Positions 12,679 to 24,514 of a DNA stretch of 64,000 nucleotides are shown in pieces (position 1 is the first letter of the stretch; every line of letters starts with the position of its first letter). A program made the position numbers and the translations under genes. The stretch is from NCBI GenBank assembly GCA_036874045.1, contig CM072339.1:16127501-16191500 (forward strand), in the 5' to 3' direction. The notes beneath the pieces were generated by a model. It did not search any database, had not been told where the DNA came from, and saw only the letters and a list, made by a program, of their open reading frames with translations. Source of the stretch: Cymodocea nodosa. Its lineage: Eukaryota; Streptophyta; Magnoliopsida; Alismatales; Cymodoceaceae.

Positions 12679-14226
12679 TATTAAGAAAATCTTTTCTATG
12701 AGGTTTTGATAAAATAAAACTTAATAATATATATTTAGGTAAAAATTATGTACAAGTAGAAACTTAGAATGTATATTGTCTTGTCATTAAAAATGACGTA
12801 CCAATTAGTAAATCAACATATTATTACTAGTTAAATAAAAAATCATCTAAGTTACTAGAACAAAGAACCAACATACCATTATCATAAACGGCATATCGTT
12901 TCTAGATGAATAATAATCTAGTAAAGTTATTAAAATAATTTTTGGCATACTGTTGAGTCTAACAGCATATCATTTGTCATAAATAGTGATTAGTTGAAAT
13001 TTCTGGATAGGAAAACAATATATCGTTACTAGACAATGATATGCTATTTGATCATCTATAGCCCCACTATACCAACAAGCATATTGATTTCTGGAATCAA
13101 GTCAAGTAAGCTCTAGTAAATGGAAGATCAATTCTAAAGGACAGCACATCATTCGCTCTTAAGATTGTCAAGAATGAATAAATGGCATACCGATTGTTTC
13201 ACTAGTACACCATTTTATGGAACAAGTTTGATAGGATATAAAGAACAAAACATCCAGAATTGTCTTTATATACCAATTGGATGATAGCTGAGTAGATATT
13301 TAAAAAATAATATACCGATACATAAAACTGCGTACTAATATAAGAATGAAATGTCCAATTGAGAGACAACTATATTAAAATTCAAATAATGGCATAGCGG
13401 TTGTAAAAATGGCATATCAATTTATTGAAAATTTGGACAAATCCTAGTAGATTATCTTGAAACCCTAACACCCACCTTATATGCACAAGTGATCCCACAA
13501 CTTAAGAGGTAACGACTTCACGTGCTTTCACTCCTACAACATTCAAAGGCTCCAATTAACATCATTTTGAGACATCCAAGGTAAAAAAGAAGATTGATTA
13601 AGAGTAGAATTGAAGAGAATTTGTTGTTGCTTTGAAGTCTCATATCAAGTATGCTTTAAAGGTATTGAAAGACTTCATTCTCATGTGGATTCATTCGACA
13701 TAACAAAAGGAGAAGTGGTTGTGTGATTTGATTTACAAGTGTTTCTTATTGTGTTTGTGTTTAACTGATTTTGATTTAATTCTATTTTAGGCTTTAAACA
13801 TTAGGGAAATGTATCATTTGATTGTAGTGAGAGGCACACCAATTTTGTTATGGGCACCTCGAATTTGAGGTGGATCTCCTAGGTTTATGAGTGAAATTGT
13901 GCTTGGTAGTGTTTTACCAAGTGGGGGTTAATATTAGTCCAAAAATAGTATGGTTGGGTATGGTGTTCAACCTTAAATATCTAAAAAGAGTTGATTGTTA
14001 AGCCCAAAAAAGTACTAGGTGCAAAGGCTGGGTGTTTAACCTATAAAAACATCAGATTTAATGGAAAGCATAAGCTTGGAAGTTAGTGAAATGGATGTAC
14101 CTGATTGAGGAATTATTATAAATTTCTTGTGTCTTTTCTTTGTGATTTATATTTTTAATTATTATTTATTACTTGTATATAAATTTACTATTCACCTCCA
14201 TTTAATAAAGTAAATTGATCCTATCA
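12679..14226 (+). mobile_element. solo copia LTR with 5-bp target duplication
   Basis: The segment starts TATTAAGAAAATCTTTTC, a decayed form of the TGTTAGGAAAACC start seen at 16307, and ends with the typical TTGATCCTATCA (from TTGATCCTAACA). It is flanked by perfect 5-bp duplications ACATC at 12674-12678 and 14227-14231. No coding domain lies inside, so it is a solo LTR left by LTR-LTR recombination. Length is 1,548 bp. Confidence 0.6.
12850..13430. repeat. cluster of GGCATATCG-like words in the solo LTR
   Basis: At least eight degenerate copies of a word near GGCATATCGTTT or its variants (for example 12888, 12945, 12967, 13181, 13389, 13411) are dispersed in both orientations in the LTR. 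Confidence 0.45.
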
Positions 14227-14231
14227 ACATC

Positions 14232-14804
14232 TAATAATGGTGATCCATTAGGGCTCTGGTGTTGGTTTCCCAAGATGGACATTTTTACTCTAAGAATGGG
14301 TATCCAAAATTTCTTATTCGATGACTCAATACTGTATATTATGGTTTTTCTAAGTATTTATGAAATCCTCTAAGTATTTCTAAGTGTATCTAATTTTAGC
14401 TGAATCTAATGCTTGGATGTTGATCTAAGACTTTCTTGAATGCAAGAGCATTAAGATTTTACAAAGGATTCTAAAAACAAAATAAAATATAAGAGACTTA
14501 ACATTGTATCTTCATGGTTTTCATCCCTTTTTCATGATCTTTATCTTTCAAAGCTCGTACCTTTAGAATTTTATCTTCATATACTTGGAACCTTCAAGGC
14601 TTTATGCTATTGCTTTCTTGACCTTCTTTCTTCGAATTCTTCTTGATTAAAGTTTTATTTTGGCCTCGCTACTTTGTATTTCCTACACATTCTTTAATCT
14701 ATAGAAACTCACAATCATTAAGTTCTTTTTCATCATTAAAACTAATTGAAAAAGATTTCCATAATAGTAGGAACTATTTTTTCTAATTCAAAATTTATAT
14801 TACA
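14232..14804. other. continuation of outer LTR or spacer
   Basis: Starts with GGTGATCCATTAGGG, the word repeated in 12.2-12.5 kb, so it probably continues the interrupted LTR. No gene is visible before the pol fragment at 14805. Confidence 0.35.
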
Positions 14805-16310
14805 TAATGTTTTGTATGTTCCCACATTTAAGGTAAACTTAATATTTGTTAGAAAAGTTACTAAGTAGATTAGTTGTTCCATAAAGTTTACCCCAATTTT
14901 TGCCTCTTCCAAGACCTAGTCTTGAAGAAGGTGATTGGAGAGGGTAATAGTACTATGATCTATATTTCTTTGTAAGAAAGATGCCTAAGATTTTTGCTAT
15001 CTACAATCAAAATAATGTTTGGCATTGATGACCAAGGCATCTATTAATACACAAATTCAAATTGTTGTCAAAAATTGTAAAAGATGTGGATGATCCTTGT
15101 TTGGATACTTTTCAAAATTGCAATACTTGCCCAAAGGCAAAGAATATTAGAAATAAATTTTCTACAAGCAGTATTAAAACAAATAAATGTTTGATCTTAT
15201 ACATGTGGATGTTTGGGAAAATTTTCCTATTACTACTTATTTAGGAGCTAGTTATTTTTTGACTATAGTTGACTATACTAAATCTATTGGACCTACCTCA
15301 TGAGTAATAAAGGTAAAACCTTTTTTATTGTTAAAACATTCTTTGCCTTTGCCAAGGATCAATTTAATTGCAATACCACACACTTACTTAATAGAATGCC
15401 TACAAAAATACATGGAAATAAGTGTCCTTTGGAGTTATTACTAGGAAAACCTCCTAGATATGAACACCTTAGAACTTTGGGTTCTTATGTTATGCAAAAC
15501 AAATATATCCTAACAACAAGTTTCATGAAAGAAGTTACAAATCCATATTTATTGGACACCCAATAGGACATAAAGCTTATAAATTATATAACTTGAAAAG
15601 CAAAAGATATATTACTAATAGGGATGTCAATTTTGGTGAACATGTTTTTCCTTTTGCATAAGAAAATACTAAGGAACACATTGAAAATGTGTAACACATA
15701 CATTTTTTATAAATTTAGTGTGACAATAGTTTGATTGATTACTAAAAAAAATCAAAATCAATCTAAAAAGGAAGATACTATTATACAAAAAGACCAACAA
15801 GTTTGAGTAATTTTTTCAATCCAACTTTGGACAAAACTCAAGTTTCAACCAATACCACAATCAAGTATCCTATACAATTATATACTTCCAACCATAAATC
15901 ATCCCCACTTAAAGCTTTACAGCCTTCATCATGCAAAATAAAGAACCAAAAGACTTCATTAAGGTTGAGATAGATCAAAATTGAAAGTAAGCAATAAATA
16001 AAGAAATCTCAACATTAAATGCAAATAACACTTGGGAACTAGTAGATAAACCAAACAATCAATATGTTGTAGGCTCAAAATGTGTCTATAAATAAAATAT
16101 AAAGTAAATAGAGAAATTAAACTATATAAGGTAAGGTTGGTAGCCAAAGGATATACCCCAAATTGAGGGTTTTGATTATCATTAGAGTATTGCATCAATT
16201 GCAAAAATAACCACCTTTTGTTTAATTTTAGCTATAGCTCCTAATAAAAGTTGGCATTTGCATCCAATAAATGTTGATAATTCCTTCTTACAATAAAATA
16301 TTCAAGTGTT
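14805..16310 (+). pseudogene. Ty1/copia protease-integrase-RT relic
   Basis: The order of blocks is that of a copia pol. The end of protease is near 14805-14900 (NVLYVPTFKVNL-like). A pre-integrase zinc-finger region follows at 14990-15140 (LSKIVKDVDDPCLDT, CNTCPKAKNIRNKF). Integrase pieces are at 15180-15680 (NKGKTFFIVKTFFAFAK joined directly to HLLNRMPTKIHGNKCPLELL, then GHPIGHKAYKLYN). The N-terminal RT is at 15960-16310 (NNTWELVDKPN, then LAIAPNKSWHLHP). The integrase core is internally deleted between AFAK and the LLNRMPT block, removing the second Asp and the Glu of the DDE triad. Many stops and frame changes occur. RT stops at about 16310, where an LTR-derived hairpin begins. Confidence 0.8.
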
Positions 16311-16449
16311 AGGAAAACCTTTCTCCTAAAATTTTGATGAAAAAAAATTAATGATATATTTAGATAAAATTTTTTGTATTAATATATAATTTCTTATCTA
16401 AATATATCATTAAATTTTATTTCATCAAAACCTTATGAGAACTTTTTTT
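16307..16449. repeat. large inverted repeat made of LTR-start sequence
   Basis: The left arm (about 16311-16370, TTTTGATGAAAAA through ATATATTTAGATAA) pairs with the right arm (about 16394-16449, TTATCTAAATATATCATT through TTTCATCAAAACC). Each arm resembles the start of the copia LTR at 12679, so this is two LTR starts head to head around a short loop. Confidence 0.7.
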
Positions 16450-17027
16450 TACAATTTTCCTCTTTTCCATGATGATAAAACTTCATGATATGTAACTCTA
16501 TCTCTCACTAAAACTTTAAAATTATAACACATTATACATCAACAAAAAAACAACATACATCATCATTTAATTCTCTCCATTTTTGTCATAAGCAAAAGGT
16601 AAAGAAAGATTCTTAGTAGCTTCCCCCTTCAATATAAGTGTCTATGGTTGAACACCTTAACAAGGGTTCCAATATAAGGGTTCTAGCAGTATTGGTTGTT
16701 TCCATGAGTTTTTTTGTTCAATGTCACAAATGTTGATTTTATATTAGATTTCATTTATTATTTGAGAGACCTCTCAAGAGTTTACGACTAACTCTACACT
16801 TTACACCTTTTTTTCGAAAATGATGTCTCATTTACATCATGCCTGATGTGATCAAATGTGCAAAGAAATATACAACTTTAAAAATGTATCTCATTAATGA
16901 TTGTGAAAGTACAAAATTTGGAATATAATTCATATAAGAACAAATTGAGACAGAAAATATAGAGAATCTAAGTTCTCGGTCACAACTCATAAGATAGCTT
17001 CACTAATGTTAGAGTGATTGTTTGATA
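16450..17027. other. noncoding; possible copia 3' end on minus strand
   Basis: On the minus strand a purine-rich GACAAAAATGGAGAGA (about 16568-16584) resembles the polypurine region of copia elements, with nothing recognisable around it. Confidence 0.25.
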
Positions 17028-17222
17028 GTTTAGGCTCATATTTAGAAGCATTTAGCAGTTCAATTCAATTTAATGAATATTTTCTATGCTTTATATGAAG
17101 AACCTAGAGAGTTTAAGCTCATATCCAAGAGCATTTAGCAGTTCGATTTAGTTTAGCAGATATTTTCTATGCTTTAAACGAAGAACCTAGATAGTTTAGG
17201 CTCATATTTAGGAGCATTTGAC
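17028..17222. repeat. 83-bp tandem repeat, 2.3 copies
   Basis: Units start GTTTAGGCTCATATTTAGAA at 17028, 17111 and 17194. Each contains AGCATTTAGCAGTTC, TATTTTCTATGCTTTA and GAAGAACCTAGA. The third is cut after about 28 bp. Confidence 0.85.
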
Positions 17223-17497
17223 TTTACTCTTTTTTTTTCTAGATGTGTTTGTATTTTATATTTTAGAGTTTATATTTGTTTGATTTTAGACTTAGAAACT
17301 TATCTTTTCTTTAAGTTTGAAATTTTGATTTTGGCTTTAGGTGATTATAGAAGTAATAAGGTTTGCTTAATTTGAAACTCAAATATTTGTGTTTCCTTAA
17401 TATCCAAGCTATTAGGTTAATTTAATTAATTTCTTTAGACTTAGATTTCTGTTTTTTTTATCTAAGCCATGACTTAATTTGGCTTTACTTCAAGTAT

Positions 17498-17550
17498 TTC
17501 TTCTTCTTCTTCTTCTTTTATATCTGAAGTAGTTTTTTTTTTTTTTTTTT
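17498..17550. repeat. TTC microsatellite and T18 tract
   Basis: About six TTC units (17498-17516) and an uninterrupted run of 18 T (17533-17550). Confidence 0.95.
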
Positions 17551-17835
17551 GTCCTCTAAGATATTGGAGTCTAAAGATATAGAAACCTTCCCCTCCCAAT
17601 ACATTCTATATCATCCTCTATGCATAAGGTTATGACATGAACATGGGAAACTACCACTAATATATGGAAAAGAAACCTAAAATCATCACCAAGAGACTTG
17701 TCTATATTGGCAATGAACTTAATAAATAGAGTTTAATAACAAAACACTCCATATGGAAATTAAAATAAAATGGAAGTCAACTAGGGGTTATCACATCCAA
17801 TAGAGATCCCAATCAACCCTACGCCCATGTTATTG

Positions 17836-18242
17836 CTAGTAATCTTGTAGAATTAACGTGGAAGTTTGAAAAACTTGTGCTCTTTTATTTCTCCATAGCA
17901 CATGTCCATAGAGGGTGTAAAAATAGGCCAAAATATCATTGTTAGGGAAAGATGGATGACATATGATCCTTCCTTCTCTTCTCACTCTTTTTGTATCTTC
18001 AGGTTGAGGTATTTCCTTAATTGTTATTGCTCTAGAAGGATAACTATATGATTTTTTGACATTCTCTTCTTTTAGTTTTTCCATTGTAATCTCTCTCTTT
18101 CAGTTTCCTACTTTGGTATTTCAATTTGGTGGGTAGTTTCATTTACCGTGAAAGGGTCAATTTGTGCTCCTTTGTCTTGTTTCATTGTCTTTGGTCGTTT
18201 GGACTTCTTCTTGCTCCTCCTATTCTTACTGTTCCTTGCCAT
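17836..18242 (-). pseudogene. unrecognised small ORF pair, possibly one broken gene
   Basis: On the minus strand an ATG at 18242 opens a strongly basic stretch (SKNRRSKKKSKRPKTMK) of about 44 codons, stopped by TAG. A second frame from 18084 to 17836 gives 82 residues (PSRAITIKEIPQPEDTKRVR, then ILAYFYTLYGHVLW). The two frames are offset, so they could be one gene with a frameshift. A Lys/Arg-rich start suggests nucleic-acid binding, but I do not recognise the family. It could equally be chance frames in transposon noncoding DNA. Confidence 0.22.
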
Positions 18243-18479
18243 CGACTCCTTCGACTTTGTTATTTAAATTATGAGTAGTCATCAAAACTATTGAGTTACT
18301 GATTTAATGGCTAAAGGTAAAAATAAAAAATATAGGAAGAACACATGAGAGAAAGGAAGTTGCAGCCTAAGCATAGAAGTTTCATACTTGTCCATGAGCC
18401 AAACTCTAACACCTTATACCCCTCTCCTTATATCAAAGGTACTTAATTTTGTTTTTGCTTGTTTGTTACTTGTCTATTG

Positions 18480-18790
18480 TTGTTGTTGCCCTTTTTTTTT
18501 AAGTATAGATACTCTTTATTTTGTATCTAACATTAGTTTGATTTTTTTTATCACTTAGACATATAGATATACTTTTTATATCTAGGCCGTTTGATTTTGT
18601 TTTAGATACTTGTATCTAGTATCTAAAATAACTCTCTCTTTTTAACTCTTAGATATTTTTATATCCTTATATCAAAAATATTTGATTTTATTTTAGATAC
18701 TTTTTAATTTGTATCTATAACTAATTTGATTTTTCCAACACATAGATATATTTTTCTTTTTGCATTTTTTATATCTAAGATATTTGTTTT
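18480..18790. repeat. dispersed TTAGATACTTTTTATATCTA-like words
   Basis: Words like TAGATACTTTTTATATCTA and its relatives recur at about 18505, 18555, 18600, 18650, 18695 and 18740 in a T-rich stretch that lies at the truncated end of the minus-strand copia element. Confidence 0.45.
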
Positions 18791-20710
18791 CATTTTATGC
18801 CATAACCATTTATCTTCACTAGAGTCTACTAAACATGCATCACTTGTGGAATTTTCAATTGGAAAGTCTAATGCATAAATTGAATTATCTTTAAAACTAG
18901 TAAATTTAATTTCAAGGGTCTCTTGATTTATTATAAAGTACTTTTTAGCAATAAAGAATAAATTATACCCTTTATCACAAAGTTGTCCTAAACTTAACAA
19001 ATTTTGTTTTAAACTATTTACATACAAAACATTTTCAATTCTACCATTTTTGGATGCAATATTCCCTACAACAGTAATTTTACACTTCTCATTGTTACCA
19101 AATTTTACTAAACTAGAATTTATTGATTTAATAGAATGAAGAAAACTTTTCTTATCTATCATGTGTTTAGAGCAACTGCTATCTATGATCCATCTTGATG
19201 TTTGTACTTTTTTGTCCTTGTAGTCTTACAAATCATACTAAACGTAAGGTCTTTGGTACCCAAATCTTCTTTTTATGGCAAAAATTATAGTATCATCTCT
19301 ATAAGATTGAATCATTCCACCATAATAGGAAACTTCTTGTGGAGTAGCATACCCTAGGCCAAATTTGTTCATTCACATTCTCTGGGATCCTATAATTTTA
19401 TTTAAGCTACTTTCTCCTTTAGTAAATTTACATATAGTGTTTTTCAAATAAGTAATTTTAGCTTTCAATTTTTTGTTTTCCTCTATCAAATCAAAGTTAC
19501 TACAGTTATAAGTATCTAGTTTTGTTTTTAAGTTTCTATTATCAATTAAAGCTTTTTCTAACTAAGCAAATGCATCTTCTAAACAAGAGTTGAAGCTTTT
19601 AACCTCCTTCTTATAATTTTTACATTTCACATATAAGTTGTCTACTATACAAAGAAGATTATTTATATCTAGATTATTATTTTCATTATCCAAACAATAA
19701 AGAGATGTGGAGCATACCTCTTGAGCTATAAAACACACATTTGTAGGCACATCCTCATTTGAATCTAAAGAGTTGTTAGATGAACTGCTATCATCTCATG
19801 TAGCTTTCAAAGTCATTTTCTTCTTATTCTTCTTCTTCCATTTTTGTTGATCCTCCTTCTACATTAGTGGATAATAAATTTGTATATGTCCATGTTTCTT
19901 ACATTTGTAGCATATAGGAACTTTAGATCTGAAGGTGTTGGCTTTGCTTCTACATTTCATTATTTTTCTAAAGTTCTTGGCCAAAAACAATACTTCATCT
20001 TCTTCAGAACTCAATTGTTCTTCTATTAAAGGGAAAGTCAGTTCTTTCTTCTTTTCAACTTTTCTTTTAGTGGCTCCTTCCTCCTCCTTCCATTCCTTCA
20101 TTTGAACTTTGTGAGCAAAAAGGTTTCCTAATAGATCTTCAACTAAATAATTGTTTAGATCCTTTGAGTCTTGTATGGATGTTGACTTCTATTTCCATTC
20201 AGTTGTCAAACTGCTCAAGATCTTTTGTACATGTTCATGAGTGAAAAATTCTTTTCCAAGACCTCTCAACCCATTTACAATTTCTATAAATTTTGAAAAC
20301 ATGTCAGTAATATTCTCATTGTCAAGCATTTTGCATAGTTCATATTTTCTCAATAGAATACTAATTTTAGTATCTCTCACTTGGTTGGTTTTTTCATAAG
20401 TAATTTGAAGAGTTTTCTAAGTCCCATGAGCAAACTTACATACAAAAATTTTATTATACTGTTCAGTAGTAAATGTACAATAAATCACATTCATGCCATG
20501 AGCATCTAGTTAGATGAGTTTATCATCCTCCTTAGACTAATCATCTTCATGACTAGTTGGAAGTGGTGCACTACAAACAACCAACTTCTAAAGCTTCACA
20601 TCTGAGCTCCTAAGGAAACACTCCATCTTATTTTTCAAGTACCCATAATATGTACCATCAAATAGGAGAGGTCGATAGATGTTCTACCCCTCTATAGTAT
20701 AAGAAGTCAT
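18704..20710 (-). pseudogene. Ty1/copia gag-protease relic (SIRE-like layout)
   Basis: From ATG 20710 the gag-pol frame stays in one register for about 2 kb; only in-frame stops interrupt it. Gag core lies at 20189-20450 (ILLRKYELCKMLDNENIT, MFSKFIEIVNGLRGLGKEF). The zinc knuckle near 19870-19920 reads CYKCKKHGHIQIYY, so its last Cys is Tyr. A coiled-coil-prone region follows. Protease has DSS (near 19180) in place of the catalytic DSG of the family. The pre-integrase domain starts (WLWHK) and is cut off near 18730. Long gag with a helical region before protease is usual for SIRE-type copia elements. A PBS remnant sits just upstream, and integrase, RT and RNase H are missing. Inactive. Confidence 0.85.
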
Positions 20711-20740
20711 GATCTCAGATGGTTAAATTTATGATACGAG

Positions 20741-20758
20741 ATCAACCTGCTCTAATAT
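20741..20758 (-). other. copia primer-binding site, half
   Basis: Minus-strand ATATTAGAGCAGGTTGAT is a decayed initiator-Met tRNA primer site (family form TGGTATCAGAGC). Its other half (GATACCAATTGTTAGG on the plus strand) is at 22446, after the solo gypsy LTR. The 5-bp flanks AATAT (20754-20758) and GATAC (22446-22450) are probably a decayed target duplication. Confidence 0.6.
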
Positions 20759-22445
20759 TGTTTAGAATGAAAAAGTGCATAATATTAACGGTTAAATAAT
20801 GGTTAATTGTATTATATTTAGTTTATTATATGGGAATTAAGTCATTATGTTATAATTGCACTATTATATGCTTTAATGAAAGAATCTGCATAATTTCAAA
20901 GAATTAGTGTTAATTAAATATATTCCTACACTATCAGTGAGTTACAGACTTTGTAATTCTTAAGTATCCGAAATGTCTATTATTTTAGAGAGTTACATTT
21001 TATGCACTGTATAGTTATGTTTTAAACATTTAAAGAATACTTTATTATTTCACGTAGGACACGTGTTGTAACCTTAATATATGTCTTAAGTAGATTTTCG
21101 GTAAGTTAGGTGCTAACTATTCGAAATGTATGTAAGTTTCAGATACTTATAGTTGTAACTATCCAAAATATCCTTTTTATTTGTAAAGAAGAATTACGTA
21201 CGTGTGAATTTAAATGTTTTATTATGTCACATGAGCAGCACATGTTTAACTCGTTAAGTTAGTATAATTATACGTGTTGAGTTACTTGAATATACACTAA
21301 GGTAATGTGTTGTGTTAGTGCTATAAGCTTATAAGTTATTCCTTTACTACACGTGTTTTATAGTTAAGTCTGTTGAGTTACACTAACTCCATAGACTAGT
21401 TATTTTCTAATATGCCACTGTAGTAGTTGCAGAAATAGGAAATACGCAGGAAAACCATGATTGCGTGTATCATGCAAGAATTAACTCGTGGAATGAAGAA
21501 GAAATCAACATCGTTGATACAAATAAAGGAAATCCAACCGATCATATAGGCAGAAGTAGTTACTATTGAAAGAATATAAAAGAAGAGGAGAAAGACGAAA
21601 AAAGTGTGTGAAGGTGGAGGACCGCACTAACTGCAAGAAGCGTTGGAAGTTCCTTGAAGCTCCACTACACCAAAAATCACCAATCATCGGAGGTCTATGA
21701 GGATACTTTTTAGATGTCAGGTCGATTTTGAGCCAAACACGGTGACTAACAACCACTGTGAGGAGTGATCACGTCACAGGAAGGAAAGTCATTTTCACTA
21801 AGCATAGACTCATATCTTAAGAGATCGTAAAGCTTCTAGCCTTGGTTTCGAGTTGATGCTAGTATACTAAAGAGGAGATCAACTTACAAGTCTTGGTTCA
21901 CGATTCTATAGGGAGAGGAGGCAAGATTGTAAGTGATTAAGTTTTCAGTGGTGTAATCGTGTTGCATGTAGTGATGGAAGTTCTTATTGTTAATAGAGAT
22001 TTTTATATTTCACCCTTCGCTCATCGTCAGAAACATATTAAAACAAAAATACTAAAAAAAAACTAATTATCTGTGTTGTATTATTTGTTTTGTATCGTGA
22101 TTAATGTTATCATTATCAATATTGTGAATGTTTTATGTTTGTTTGATTTAGAAAATAGAAAGTAGTTTTATTATTTACTGGAATTGATTCATATAGAAAA
22201 CTAAAGATCTTAATAGTTACTATTCGAAATATTTAAATGTTAGTATTGATTAATGACAAATCTCAGATTAACTATTCTTACTCAATATCTATGGGATCGA
22301 CCTGTACTTGCATACAAATACAATATACACTATGCACTTGCAGTTAAAAACACAAATTGGACTTATTATCTAATTTGTGTGAAAATTATTTGTTTACAAC
22401 TGAATGAGAATTTATGCATAAAAAGTAAACAAAACAAATCGAACA
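20759..22445 (+). mobile_element. solo LTR of the gypsy family
   Basis: Starts TGTTTAGAATGAAAAAGTGC and ends with ACAAATCGAACA, giving TG...CA ends. Its inner parts match the LTRs at 45739-47584 and 54371-56229: the CTTAAGTATCCGAAATG block, a TATA-like AATATAAAAG near 21577, and the GTGCAAGTACAGGTCGATCC-type block on the opposite strand near 22300. No internal domain is attached and it splits a copia primer site, so it is a solo LTR. Length 1,687 bp. It carries the U3 cassette that is also found in the copia LTR at about 23165. Confidence 0.8.
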
Positions 22446-22454
22446 GATACCAAT

Positions 22455-22672
22455 TGTTAGGACTAGATAACTCACCAAAGTGGGGGTGAATGGTGATGTT
22501 AAAAAACTTTTAGATACTATTTAAAATTTTACGATTTATGAGTTGTGATTTCAAGTATGCAAAACAAGTAAACAAAATTATGCACAAAGAGAAAGAAGAA
22601 TGAAGATAGTAACATAGAAAGTTTTAGGTGGTTCACCCCTAACAGCTAATCTACCCTTAAGGTACAATTGAT
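22455..22672 (-). mobile_element. end of the 5' LTR of the minus-strand copia relic
   Basis: Plus-strand TGTTAGGACTAGATAA followed by GGGGGTGAATGGTGATG is, read on the minus strand, the LTR end that adjoins the primer site (GATACCAAT at 22446). The rest of this LTR is replaced by the plus-strand copia element starting near 22673. It also ends in a 22-bp palindrome with arms AAGGTACAAT and ATTGTACCTT (22660-22681). Confidence 0.5.
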
Positions 22673-24315
22673 TGTACCTTAGGGCTTCATTATCAATTTA
22701 ACTTACACACTTACTATTGAGTATTATGTTTTGATGATGTGTGCTAAACAAATATAATAATATTTACTCAATTACTATTGTTTGTGAAAATAAATTAAGA
22801 ACATCAATTAATACAGAAAAAGTTTACTGATATAAATACTTGTTTATAATGGATCTAAGATTATGCTATGTTAAATAACTAGTCGTTAAGTTAACTTGTA
22901 TTTTTATTGCAAAGCATGATATGTTTTAAAGTTATATTTTCTATATGATGTACAGTGCACGTTAAGACAACTCATTGAGTTAGTGTGTTATTTGTAAAAA
23001 GATCACATGAGAACTCATTGAGTTATAGGCTTAAAGGTTAAAATAGGTCACGTGAGAACTCGTTAAGTTAGTGAACAAAAGGTTAAAATGAAGAGACAAA
23101 CTCGTTAAGCTAGTATTAAGCACGTGGTGAAATTAAAGTTTACGAATGTTATATTGTATCACGTGAGTTGCACATGTTTAACTCGTTAACATAACTAAGC
23201 GCGTTAAGTTGCTATATTGAATACTAAGGCAATGCGTTAGGTTATCGTTATAAACTTAAAGTTATTATTATTGCATGTGGTAAATACCTTATTGTAAAAA
23301 TATTTGTTTATTATTGGATCAGTGAGTTATCAGATTTTCAGATACTTAGAAAACTTAACTATCCGATACTTAAACTGTTTTCGGTGAGTTAGCATTTAAC
23401 CTTCCAAAAGAAAGGTTAAGTTGGTTCGTTGAGTTATCTGTAACACAATGAAGTTAGTTCATTAAGTTAGCATAACACCACAGACTTAGTTCGTTGAGTT
23501 AGCTACAGTACTTGTCACGTGTTTTGGCACATGATTAACTCGTTAAGTTATAAATCTACTTGTTTTACTTGTTTAGTTAACATTAATATGGCTTGTTATT
23601 ACACTTGATGAAAAATTTTGGACGAGAAAGTTTATTTTGCAGGAAATTTTTCAGAGATCTAGGATTGATGATTAAAGAAAATTCAAAAGGAAAACATGGG
23701 TTAGAACGTGTGTATTTCGATGAAGGAAAAATAGAAGACATGAAGAGTGAAAAATTGATTGTGGTTAAACGTGGAGGATATGTATGAAGTGAATATACAG
23801 TATAAAGGCATAAAATTCTTGTTGATCAATCATCCCTGTGCACCAAACGAAAAATATTTTTAGGGATCAAAAACACCTCTCTAGGGAAAAGCTCTCAAAT
23901 AGAAGAAAATTCAGTGAAATAGAGAAAGTCAGATATATGTCACTAAAGATTTGAAAAATCAAAAGAAAGTAAATTCGATGAAGCAAAGAAAGTCAGATAT
24001 TTGTCACTGAAGAATTACAGAAGAAGAAGAAGAAGAAGAAGAAAAATCTCAAATAGGGAGAAATGTTTTAAATTCCGCAAATGAGTTTTCTTTGTTTGTA
24101 GTTATGAAGTTGATTAGATGAAACATGGTATCGTTATATAATTACATCTACAATTTCTAAGGAGAGTTGAATTGTATATTGTAATTGAAACCTTGAATAA
24201 AATGATTTGATTAAAATAGTGTCTCAACTTGTTTTTAATATTAAAGTTTCAATTATACTTAAATATGTTGAAAAACACAATTCACCCCCCTCTTATGTAG
24301 CCATTCGATCCTATA
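22673..24315 (+). mobile_element. 5' LTR of plus-strand copia element
   Basis: Ends ATTCACCCCCCTCTTATGTA, then CCATTCGATCCTATA, two bases before the primer site at 24318. The start is uncertain: TGTACC at 22673 is placed by aligning with the 3' LTR start at 30942. The shared TTAAGTTAACTTG-type block (22863-22908 versus 31194-31246) supports the pairing. Between 22970 and 23560 it has many ACTCGTTAAGTTA / ACTCGTTGAGTTA words and a block (23165-23290) homologous to the gypsy LTR cassette. Confidence 0.55.
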
Positions 24316-24317
24316 AG

Positions 24318-24329
24318 TGGTATCAGAGC
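24318..24329 (+). other. copia primer-binding site (initiator-Met tRNA)
   Basis: TGGTATCAGAGC is the standard plant copia primer site, complementary to the 3' end of initiator-Met tRNA. It follows the LTR end by two bases. Confidence 0.9.
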
Positions 24330-24514
24330 TTGTTAATAATCTTTGATATAAAATCGATACCAACTTAATTAATATTAGAGCTTATTCTACCTTCCTTGTT
24401 TTTAAACAGAAATTAATATCTAAGCATACATTTAACTTTATTGATTTTAGGCTCAAGTTATTTTTAAAGTTTTAAACTATTTAAAATCTAATAGGTTGAA
24501 AAATCTAAGATAAG

